From: Neospora caninum Liverpool
Taxonomy: Eukaryota; Apicomplexa; Conoidasida; Eucoccidiorida; Sarcocystidae
Direction of reading: 5' to 3'
Assembly (NCBI RefSeq): GCF_000208865.1
Contig: NC_018385.1
Coordinates: 1,532,724-1,596,723 of the forward strand
DNA: 64,000 bases
A model generated the notes under the pieces. The model saw only the letters and a program-made list of their open reading frames with translations. It did no database searches and had not been told where the DNA came from. Both the position numbers and the translations under genes were made by a program. Shown here in pieces: positions 37,501 through 49,500 of the stretch. The stretch's first letter is position 1. Every line of letters begins with the position of its first letter.

Positions 37501-40500
37501 GCAGGTGTGAGTTCCTTTGGCTTCGGAGGTGTGAACGCCCACATCCTCCTCGAGGAAGCAACGCGCGATCAGAATGCGACGCGGAAAGAAGAAAACCGAC
37601 CCAAAATTTGTTTTATGTTCACTGGGCAGGGCTCGCAGTACGCTGGTATGGGCCGACACTTGTACGAAAAGGAGCCGGTGTTCAGAGAGGCGATCAACCG
37701 CTGCGTGGAGATTGCCAAGGAGTACCTGCCGCTGCCGCTCCTGAGCGTTATCTATCCCACTCCGGAAGAAAGGGAGGCCATGCAAGAGGCCATCAACGAG
37801 ACCCTTTATTCGCAGCCCGCAGTCTTTGTGGTCGGCTACGCTCTCCTGGAACTGTGGAAGTCCCGGGGAGTCGCGCCGGACATGGTGATGGGACACAGTC
37901 TTGGCGAGTACATTGCGGCGGTTTGTTCAGGCGTCCTCTCGATACAAGACGGCTTGAAACTCGTCCTGAAGCGGGCCCAAATCATGAGCCGCGCTCCGCC
38001 CCGCAACGGAGTGATGGTCGCCTGCCGCGCCACTGCGGAGCAAGTGGAAGAGGCGATCCACACGTTGTTTGGGGACGGTGAGAAGAATGTTGCCCTGGCC
38101 TCCGTGAACGGCCTGAAGAGCGTCATCGTTTCTGGGAACCAGCACGACGTTCAGGCTGTGCTGCGGCAACTTGGCGCTGCTTCTCGGGCGAAGATGCTTC
38201 GCGTGTCTCACGCCTTCCATTCGCCGCTCGTCAAGGACACCGTCGCCCCCTTCAAGCGAGTCCTGGAAACGGTCCGGCTGAACAAACCTCGAATCATGTT
38301 TGTCAGCACCGTCACTGGAAAGGTGGCAAGGGACGAGCTGCAAAACACCAGTTACTGGGCGGAGCACATCACAAAGGTTGTCAGGTTCTGCGACGCTGTG
38401 CAGGCATGCGTTGCACAGGGTGCAAAGATCATGGTGGAAGTCGGCCCGCGGCCAACGCTGTCGACTATGGGCAAGGGCTGTCTACCTCAAGCCACTGCAG
38501 ATGAAGTTCAGTGGATCAACTCGCTGGAGCCCGAGACGCCAGCAACGGCCGTCTTCGATTCTCTCTCTGCACTGGCTAAGTCCGGGAGCGGCGCCATACC
38601 TGCTGTGTTTGACCGGAAATTTTTCCCCTGGACGGAGACGTGCCACCCGCTCCTGGGTGGGAAGAATACCCGGCCGGACGGCTCCGTCGTCTACTCAGCT
38701 CCGCTTCGAGACTTGGTCAAGGCGCTTTTCCTCGACCACGTTGTGTACGGCAAGGCGTTGCTTCCGGCGACGTGCCTGATTGAGATGATGGCCTCTGCCA
38801 CCACGCACATGATTCCCAACCAGGAAGAAGAGAAACTGGTGGCCCTGTCTCAGCTGGTTTTCGAGAAGCCACTGCTCATCCCCGACGACACGTCCCTCAG
38901 CGTACTGGTGACTGTCGAGACCCGCGGGCAAGTGCGGGTTGCCAGTCAAGTCACGAACAGCGAAGAAGAAGCGGAGGACCACGCCGTCTGCCAGGTGAAT
39001 ATCGTCGACGCCCTGCCAACGGCCCCGGCGTTGACGGACATCCGCGCGCGCTGCAAAACTGAGGTCGACGCTAGCCAAGTGTACGCACAGCTCCACAACG
39101 TGGGACTCCAGTACGGGCCCCGTTTCCAAACGATCGTGAAGATCTTCAAGGGGGAAGACGAGGTTTTGGGGCTCCTCCAAGCTCAGAACGTGACCAACTT
39201 TGAGACTGGCTTCATGATGCATCCAGCTGTTCTGGACGGAGCGCTACAGCTCTCAGCTATACTGGCCTTCGAGAAGGGCAGCACGCGGGCAATGGTTCCC
39301 TTCGGCGTCGACACTGTCCTCCTGAAGAACTTCCCGCCTGAAAAGGAACTGTGGGCACGCGTGGTGCTGATCAAAAAGGGTGTCTCGTCCGCATCCGCCA
39401 CCGTTCACCTCTACGACTATGACGGGGAGCCGATTGCCGTCCTGATGGGTGTGACGCTTCGGCCGATCGAATTTAACACGGCCGCAGACATCCCGAGAGA
39501 GCTTCTGTGGGAGGTCGACTGGGAACTCGCCGGGTCATACTCCAAGCCCCAACACGGCTCTTTAGCGACGCCTGCTGGAACAGATGCGTCTGGTGCAGAA
39601 GATGTGACTCGAACGCCAAGTCCCTTAGTCACTGGCGAGAACGCGGAAACGCCATCGGGTGAGGTCTCGTCTGTTATGCCGGGGTTATCGACTGAAACGC
39701 CGCGGACAGCGGCGCCTTCACCGATTGACGAGACTGCTGGAGCTGTCCAGAACAAGATCATGCACAACCTGCTTTTGGTTGATTACTCCGGGGGCCACCG
39801 AGCGGTCGTCGCCTCCATTCGAGACACCTGCGAGGTGGAGGTTTTGAGCAAGGCAGGCAGTCCCGAGCTCTACGCGCAGCAGTTGCGCCAGTTTGTTGAA
39901 GCAGCAGCCACAAAAACGGACCCTGCGTCCCCGTCAACAATCCTTTTCCTGGCCCTCGACGAGGCCACCCCGGCAGAGGAGCTGGCCGCAGGCCTCCTGG
40001 AAACAGTCAAAGTCTTCGCTGCCGAAACGTTCAAGAAGCTTCCGTGCATCTGGGTGCTCACCTCCGGCGCTCAAGGTCCGAGGCAGAGCGTCGTTGCTCC
40101 GAAACATGCAGGGCTTTGGGGCATGATGCGGACAGTGCGGCTGGAGTTGGAGATGCAGATAGGTAGAAGTGTCAGGTTTGGCTGCGTGGATCTAGACAAA
40201 GCTTTGGAGGTAAATGTCGCGCTCCAGTATATACTGCAAAAGCGAACAGAGGAGCCCTTCGAAGCTGAGCTGATTCTCAGATGCTTGCCTGACGGCTCCA
40301 ACAGAGAAGCAGAAGACGCCCAACTCGCCAAAGGGGAAGAGCGCGGCGCTGCCGCCAGCTTTGCCGCTGTTGGTCTGGAAACCGCGGCCACAAATGCCAG
40401 CGACGCTTCTGCCAACTCTGCTGCTGCGGATAGGATGGCGCTGACTCCTGCGGCGCTATCGCTTCTTAAGGAAGCCGCGAATCCGAACGACAAGCTTACC

Positions 40501-43500
40501 GTAAATGTCTTTTGCCCTCGCCTGCATCGCTCACCCATTTCAGTTAGAGGCGCCGTCGAGCTTCACATGCCAGAACGTGGCGCCATCTCGAACCTCGTGC
40601 TCCGGCCGCAGGCCTTTGCGAGTAGGACAGCACCGCAGAGTCACGAGTGTGAGGTCCGTGTGAGGGCCATCGGCCTCAACTTCCGAGACGTCCTGAACGT
40701 GATGGGGCTTTATCCGGGGGACCCTGGTCCTCCTGGCGCGGACTGCGCAGGTACCGTGGTTGCGGTCGGGAGCGATGTGAAGCACCTTAAGGTAGGCGAT
40801 TCGGTTTACGGGATTGCCCAGGGCTGTCTCCGCACGTACGTGACAACCAACAGCAATTTGATGCGCAGAATGCCGGAGTCGCTGACGCTCGAGCAGTCGG
40901 CTGCCTTGCCTGTCGTCGCGGCAACTGTGGAATACGCTCTGCACGACTTGGCCAAGGTAAAAGCTGGAGACAAGGTTCTTATCCACGCAGTCACCGGCGG
41001 TGTCGGCCTCGCCGCGGTGCAATTTTGCAAACGCGTGGGTGCCACGGTCTACGGCACATGCAGTGGCGGGAAGAAGGCCGCCTACGCAAAATCCCTGGGA
41101 GTGAAGTACCTGACGAGCAGCCGCGATGCGAGCACATTCGCGGAAGACATGCGCGAGTTCCTGGGGGAGGAAGAGAAAATCGACGTTGTGCTCAACTCGT
41201 TGATTGACAACTTCATTCCCGAGTCCGTTAAATTGCTGGCCCCGGGTGGCCGCTTCATGGAGCTGGGCAAGCGTGGAATCTGGACAAAGGAACAGATGGC
41301 CGCCGAGCGTCCCGATGTGTACTACGAAACCATTGCAGTGGATTCCATGATGCAGGAAGATACTGTATGGTTTGGCGGTATGCTCGATCGCATTCGGGAC
41401 CTCGTGGACACGGGGCACATCCGGCCCCTGCCTCTGCACGTCTTCGAGATGACTGATCCGCTGGCAGGCGGCGTGGCAGCCTTCCGATTCATGCAGCGAG
41501 CTCAACATATCGGAAAGGTCGTCATTCGCATAGCGAGTGACCTTGAGGTAACGAACCCTTCCATGTCGAAGGAACCTGCTGCCCCAGAGAGCGGTGTGCT
41601 GGCTGGAGCGGGCAATCAGGGTACTGCCGCAATCGGGACCTTTACAAAGGATATTGCGGACAGAACGTACTTGATCACTGGCGGGATGGGTGGCCTAGGT
41701 TTGGTAGTCGCACAGTGGCTGGTCGAGGAAGGCGCCCGGCACATTGTTCTGCTCTCTCGCAGAGGCGAGCCGTCTGCGGCTGTGAAACAGAGCCCGACAT
41801 GGGAGTACCTGACAGAGAAGGAGCGAACCTGCGTCTCTGTCTTGCCCCTCAAATGCGACGTTTCCGTGAAGGACGACATCATCAGCGTGGTCAAGGAGAT
41901 CGAGGCCCGCGGCTTCCCGCCCATTCGAGGCATCTTCCATGCGGCCGGTGTCACGGCAGACGCTTCGCTGGCAAACCAAACTCGCGAGTCCCTCGAGCAA
42001 GTCTACCTTCCCAAGGTGACGGGTGCTTGGAACCTCCACGAGGTCTGTGAGACTCTGGGGCTAGACAAGAATCTGGACATGTTCGTGATGTTTTCGTCTG
42101 TCGCCGCACTGTTGGGGAACTTTGGACAGGCGAACTACTCGGCGGCGAACGCTTGCCTGGACGCTTTGGTGGAGTACCGCCGGTCTCGAGGGCTGTGTGC
42201 GCAGAGCATTCAGTGGGGGCCGTGGATAGAACAGGGTATGGCGGCGGACTTCCGGCAAGCCCTCGACAAGGTCGGCATGCGAGGCATCAGTAATGAACTG
42301 GGCACGCGAGTTCTCAGCGAGGTCGTTCGCAACCCTCACCGAGCAACAACAATTCTCTGCCAGTCTGTCATCTGGAAGAAGTTCCTTCAAAGGTAAGTTT
42401 CTCCTGTTCGGTTGTTCGAGACCGAAGCCATGCCCTGGATCTTCTGCAGTTCAGCTTCTCCACGTACACAAGTCGTTTTGCCTGTATCGATTGTACGACG
42501 CCAGACGCCATCCGTTTGTAAGTTTCCCTGGTCTGCCCCGTGGTAGCTCACGTAGGTTATCGCTTTCGGGGCTGTCGCAATCGAGGCTTCACGCAGCGAC
42601 GCCTCCGTCGTCTTCCGTACCAGGTGGAGCCCCCTTAACATGACTTCCATGACTCTTGTTTTGAGAGTTGGGCTTGTTGGCGATACACCACACGATTTGA
42701 TGTAGTCTGCGCCAGGAGCCAGTTTTGCACCATCAAGCTATGCAGCCGGATACGAAGCAATGATCCCTTCAGCGGTTGAAGAATGCCAACATCAGAGAGA
42801 AAACACAGCTTCATCCTGTGTAAAGTGTTTCCGCAAATATTCTTGGCATGGAATCTCCTTTTTGCCTGCAAACTGGAGGTTGCTGCACAGTGTATCGGAC
42901 ATGAGCAACCCGTGTGGATGATGCGCGGTGTTTCACTTAGGTACGAGCGCGTGCCGCCTCTATTTAAACACACGCGAGCCGGCCAGGGCGCAACTGCGGA
43001 CTCGACCCTAATGCTACGAACGATGACAGCAGAAGAAAGGAGGGCGTATGTGGAGAAGACTGTCCGCGAGGTGGTTAAGCAGGCGCTAGGGCTCGCAGAG
43101 CCGCCACCGATGGACTTGCCAATGCAAGAACTGGGCATAGACTCCATCGGTGCTGTCGAGCTGCGAAACGCCCTCTCAAGCCGCCTAGGTGTGAAGATGC
43201 CTGCGACGGCTATGTTTGACTACCCCACACTGGATGCGATGGTAGATTATATCAACTCGACGCTTGCCGAGCAGTGCGCTGGTGCGGACCAAGACTTGGC
43301 GGCGGAGAACCAGATGAATTTGGTTCCACAAATCATGCACCGACTCGAAGGAAATATTGCAGTGACTAGCATCGCTGTCCACCTGCCTGGGGGCGTTAAA
43401 AACGTCGACGAGTTCTGGGATATGATGCATCAGATGCGAGACTGCATCACGGAGGTGCCCTTGACCCGGTGGAACATGTACACTTTCTTTGACCCCGATC

Positions 43501-46500
43501 CGGACACTCTGGACACTTCGTACGCCAAACTCGGAGGCTTTATCATGGACGCTGACATGTTCGATAACAGTTGCTTCAACATTAGCCCTGCGGAAGTGCG
43601 CGTTATGGATCCTCAACAGCGTATCATTTTAGAAGTCGCATATGAGACAATGGTCGGTGCTGGCTACGTCAGCAGTGGCCAAGCGAGCCAGCAGTCGATA
43701 GGATGCTTCATTGGTTGCTGCAATGCTGATTGGCACATGCTGGACGTGCCTTCGGGGCCCTTCACAGGTAATAATGTTGTCGCTTGCCTAGAGAGAACGT
43801 GCTCAGTCCTTGTGCGTATTTCAGAGGTGCGCAGCTTTGCGGCTTTTCGAGCCTCGGATCCTCGAGGCACAACCTCGCTGCTTATGCGAGTTAGGAACCG
43901 CTCAACAGCGTAGTTTTGCAGTTTCCGAAGTCGAGGCAGTCTACATTTTCAGACGGTAGCCTAACGCTGGATTCCTCCTGTGCACACTAGGCTTGCTCGA
44001 AGAATGTGCGCGTCCGTAGCTTTGCCACGAACTCACATTCGCCTGTTGCACCCGAACCGCAGGGTTGAGACAGCAGAGATTAATGAGCACAGGAAGGGTC
44101 CATCCTTGGTGTCGCTCTGCTGCCCCACCGACCGTTATGCGCGTGCCGCTGTGCAGGGACGGGCAGTTCTACATCGATAATCTCCAACCGCATTTCTTAT
44201 ACTTTGGGTCTTCGAGGCCCTTCGTTGACGGTCGACACGGCGTGCTCCTCATCGCTGGTGGCGCTGGACAACGCCATGTGCAAAATCATCGAGGGATCTT
44301 GCTCGGCAGCTCTTGTAGGCGGTGTGAACCTCATGCTGTCTCCCCATCTTTTCATCTGCTTTAGCAAAGCCCGGATGCTGTCTCCCGACTGCCGCTGCCG
44401 AACGTTCGATCACCGAGCAAATGGCTACGCTCGAGGAGAAGGTGCAGGCGCTGTCCTTTTGAAACCTTTGTCCGCCGCACGGAAAGACGAAAGCACAATC
44501 CTTGCCGTCGTGCGAGGCTCCGCCATTAACCACGATGGCCGCAGTGCCAGTCTGACTGCGCCCAACGGCCCAGCTCAGCAGGCTGTCATCCGCGCAGCGC
44601 TTCAGAGTGGAGGCGTCAAACCTACCGACATTACCGTTCTGGAGTCCCACGGCACAGGTAATGAGCTGAGAGGCTGCAGATGCTGCACGGCGGCTCACCA
44701 CGGCAGCTGGCTTAACACCTGTTGCCGGTGCTGCTCCCGAAGCCTCGCGAACAGAAGCGAATAAGCAACGGCCGCTCTCAAATCTGAAAGCAACGTTCTC
44801 ATTGGGCCTGGTCTGGTGGCCTCGCATCCGTTAAGGGAGAGGCCAGCTAGTGCTTCACAGCGGGGTGAGAGGTACTGTAGAACTAGGCTGTGTAACTCCA
44901 GGGAACAGACTGCAAGAGGACGCGCACCATTTCAGCGTACGGGGGATGCATTTAGATATCCACATTTTCGTGGAGTCACAGGACCAGACCCTGGATTCAC
45001 CCGCCGGTTAGAAGAGCCGGCCAGGCGGTCCACACCGGACGCGGGCGAGCCATATTTTTCACTTCAGAGAGTGGCACCGTGGTCCAGCTAGAGAGAACGA
45101 ATTCGGTTGCACGCTAGGCTTCTGTCAACACCAGCGAACTGCCATTTCATGCTTTCGTTTCCCGCTCACTTCTCAGGCACGCAGCTAGGAGACCCTATCG
45201 AGGTCGGGGCGATTAAAGCGGTGTTTATGCACCATCGGGGTGTAGACAATCCAATCTATATCGGAGCACTCAAGACGAATATCGGTCATCTTGAAGGCTC
45301 ATCAGGCATAGCAGCATTTATCAAGTTGGTGTTGTGTCTGCGCCATCGTGAGCTTCCGGCGAATCTCCATTTCCAACAGCTGAATCCACACATCGACATG
45401 ACTGACTTCTCCGCCGTTTTCCCCAAGGCCACTGTCGACCTCCCTGTAACTCGCAAGTTGTTTGCTGGCGTCAGCTCCTTCGGTTTCGGTGGTGCCAATG
45501 CGCATGTCGTGATCGAGGAACACTTCGAGCTCTCGAATGCGGCGGAGGCGCCGCAGAAGAAGACGCCACCGGTCAAATGGGAACGGCGGAGCTTTCCCTG
45601 GTATGAAGCGTTTCATCCGCTGTTGGGTCACGAAACACGTTCCGAAGCGGATGACAGGAAAATTGCCATGGAGATCCGGCGAGATGTCTTTGACCTGCTG
45701 GCGCAACACATGGTCGAAGGCAGGCCTGTGATGCCCGCGGCATGCTATCTCGAAACGCTTACCTCGGCAGCATGCACCTCCGAGTTTCTGCACCCTTGCT
45801 CGCGCAAGATGCTTCGTCCTGATCACAGAGCTGCGGTAACTTTGGAAGACATTGAATTCCAGCGTCCCATGATCCTCGAGGCTCCGGAGGGCCCTGGCCA
45901 CCAGATCTTCCAGATGTTGATGGCGAATCTCAGTTCGAACGGCAACGCCTCGATTTCCAGCTCAAAGACTGGCGATGAGGAGCAGTTTGTCCACGCGACG
46001 TGCCGAATCGCCAGTGCCGAAGACTCTTCGGCCTTCACGCGCACGCCTGAAGAGAACCTGAAATTCCTCGACGAAGACACGGATCGTGTCCCCGTTGATG
46101 CGGGAGACATGTACGCTAAACTGTGGAAGAACGGGTTGATGCTCGGGCCTCAATTCCGCACCATTCAATCGATCGAATGCAGTCCCAAAACAGCCAAGGT
46201 GAAGCTGCAGTTGCCACAGACTCCCACGTCCTGTGAACTTGGTTTCCGCATGCATCCTTGTGTGCTGGATGGGACGTTTCAAACAGTTGGAGCGCTCGTC
46301 ATGGCCCACGACGAACAGGCACGGAAAGAAGGCGCTACGGTCAACCCCGGGACTCTTAAGCTGATGATTCCCTTCATGATCCAGCGTATCACGTTGACAT
46401 CTATGCACGGAGTCGCAAATGCCCTCTGGGCCCACGTCGCGCTGGTGAAGCGCGAGTCGAACCAGGCCATTGTGAACATAGACATCATGTCGATGACCGG

Positions 46501-49500
46501 AGAGCCAGTTTGCTGTCTCAAGGAGCTGACAATGAGGCGGCTCGACCCGATTCCTGTGGCAGAGATTCCGCGAGAACTGACCTGGACTGTTGACTGGGAA
46601 GAAGGGCAGAGTTTGAACCCAGTGCCTGTTCCCAGCGCAATCGATGTTGTGGTTATCGACCCTCTCGGAATGCAGCACACAGTGGTCAAAGAGCTCAAAC
46701 AGAAGATGTTCGCTTCGGTGCAGGTGTTCGAGCGCGACTCGTCGGTCGACGACATTCTGCACGTCCTTCGCGTCTCTCCATCTGGCAGTTCTGTCTCGCT
46801 GACACCCACAGCCGCAGCAGCCAGTGACGCAGGCGAAACAGCGTCTCCGTCCAACCCGCACAAGGTTGTGCTTTTCCTTGGCCTGAGCAGTGCAAACGAC
46901 GCTATCGAGGCAGCCGACTACCTGCTCCAGCTGTCAGCTGGCTTAGAGAAAGTTGCCAAGGAAGACCGGAAACAGGAGTTCTTACCGATATGGATCCTTA
47001 CCAAGGGGGCTCAAAGCCACAGTGAGAATGTTCGAGTCTCCAACCCTGTCCACGCGGGCCTCTGGGGCTTTGCGCGTACAGCCCGACTCGAGATATCCGC
47101 TCAAACGGGCAAAGAAGCCAGCATTGGATGTGTTGACCTTGGCCCCGAGTGCCGTCTGCCTGATGTAGTCCAGCACCTCGCTGTAATCCAGAGTCAAGAA
47201 AGATATGAGCGAGAAATTCTTTTCGACGAAGTTGCGGCGGCAGAAGACCCGAAAACAGAGAAGGGAAAGACCTCGTCCGGTCCAACGCGCCTGAAACACT
47301 TTGTTGCTCGCCTCGCTCGCTCGCCCTTGAACGTCAGAGGCGCTCTGGAGCTCCACATGTCTGATCGCGGGTCAATTACCAACCTAACTCTCCGACCTCA
47401 ATCCTATGCTGCCAGAGTCCCGCCAAAGGGGGATATGGTCGAGTTGCGAGTCCGAGCGGTGGGTCTGAACTTCCGGGATGTCCTCAATGTGATGAACCTC
47501 TACCCAGGAGATCCGGGGCCACCAGGCGCCGATTGCGCTGGGACAGTCGTGGCCGTGGGCGACCGCGTGAAGCACTTGAAGGTCGGCGACTCTGTTTATG
47601 GTGTCGCGCCCGGGTGTCTGAAGACGTACGTCACGACCAACTCACAAATCATACGCAAAATGCCAGCCTCCATGTCTTTCGAAGAAGCCGCGGCGCTGCC
47701 CGTCGTCGCCACGACAGTTGAGTATGTGCTCAATGACCTCGCCAAGGTGCGGGCGGGAGAAAAGGTGTTAATCCACGCAGTGTCCGGGGGCGTGGGTATC
47801 GCCGCTGTACAGTTCTGCAAGCGAGTCGGCGCAGTGGTCTACGGCACATGCAGCAGCGAGAAGAAGCGGGAATTTGTGGAGTCGCTTGGAGTCAAGTACG
47901 TGGCGAGCAGTCGTGACCCCGAAAAGTTCACGGCCGAAATGAAACAATTTCTTGGGGAAGAAGGCACAGTAGATGTTGTGCTCAATTCTCTGATTGACAA
48001 GTTCATTCCCGCTTCTCTTGCGCTCCTCGGAAAAGACGGACGCTTCATTGAACTCGGCAAACGAGGCATATGGACCCACGAGCAAATGAGGACGGAGCGC
48101 CCAGATGTATACTACGAAACCGTTGCCATTGACGTCATGATCAGCGAAAATCCTCGCTGGTTTGGCATCATGCTCGACCGCGTCCGTACCCTTGTAGACC
48201 GCAAGCAACTCCTCTCCTTGCCTCTTACAGTCTTCAACATGAATGATCCGAATGAGGGAGGCGTTGCAGCCTTCCGGTTCATGCAGAAGGCCCAACATGT
48301 AGGGAAAGTCGTCATCGCTATTCCCAGCTCGCTCGACTTTGAACGAATCACCGTCGGCCCTCCCACGACAACGCAGAAAACCTACGTGATCACTGGCGGG
48401 ATGGGTGGCCTAGGTTTGGTAGTCGCACAGTGGCTGGTCGAGGAAGGCGCCCGGCACATTGTTCTGCTCTCTCGCAGAGGCGAGCCGTCTGCGGCTGTGA
48501 AACAGAGCCCGACATGGGAGTACCTGACAGAGAAGGAGCGAACCTGCGTCTCTGTCTTGCCCCTCAAATGCGACGTTTCCGTGAAGGACGACATCATCAG
48601 CGTGGTCAAGGAGATCGAGGCCCGCGGCTTCCCGCCCATTCGAGGCATCTTCCATGCGGCCGGTGTCACGGCAGACGCTTCGCTGGCAAACCAAACTCGC
48701 GAGTCCCTCGAGCAAGTCTACCTTCCCAAGGTGACGGGTGCTTGGAACCTCCACGAGGTCTGTGAGACTCTGGGGCTAGACAAGAATCTGGACATGTTCG
48801 TGATGTTTTCGTCCGTCGCCGCACTGTTGGGGAACTTTGGACAGGCGAACTACTCGGCGGCGAACGCTTGCCTGGACGCTTTGGCGGAGTACCGCCGGTC
48901 TCGAGGGCTGTGTGCGCAGAGCATCCAGTGGGGGCCGTGGATAGAACAGGGTATGGCCGCAGATTTGAAAGCCTTGGCGGAGAAGGCTGGGCTCCGCGGC
49001 ATTTCCAACGAACTTGGCATTCGAGTGTTGGTCGAAGCCGTGCGCAATTCGCAGACAGTGGTAACCGTTCTAGCCCAGTCCTTCATCTGGAAGAGATTCG
49101 TACAGCGTTTCGATGTCATTCCGCAGTTCTTCAGCAATATCGAGTTCGAAACCGCGTCTCCGGGTGCCTTCAAAGTGCTGTATAGCTCGATGACACCTGA
49201 CGAGCTCCGCGCCCACGTCTCGAACGTCGTTCTGGACACGGCCCGGCAAGTCCTTGGGACAAGTGAACTTCCCGCTTTGGACTCACCGTTGCAAGAGTTG
49301 GGTATCGATTCACTAGGTGCCGTTGAGTTGCGAAACTCTCTGTCGCAACGCCTCGGCGTCAAGCTCTCAGCAACCACCCTTTTCGACTATCCCACGATCA
49401 GAGCCATCATTGACTATATAGTCAACCAGGTTTCCGGCGAGGCCTCCGCAGGAAAAGGAGCAACTGGTGGTGCTCTCTTGTCTGGCGGCCTTGCAGCGGG

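Noticed and set aside
40540..41508. Long minus-strand frame (322 codons) opposite ER2, and a similar one at 34701-35606 opposite ER1/KR1
   Set aside because: Both are antisense to confidently identified ER/KR domains with matching GC-rich third positions, and neither has a family motif.
48410..48765. Identical pair of small frames on both strands, also at 41695-42050
   Set aside because: They recur only because the KR2 and KR3 DNA is nearly identical. They are shadows of the KR coding frame.
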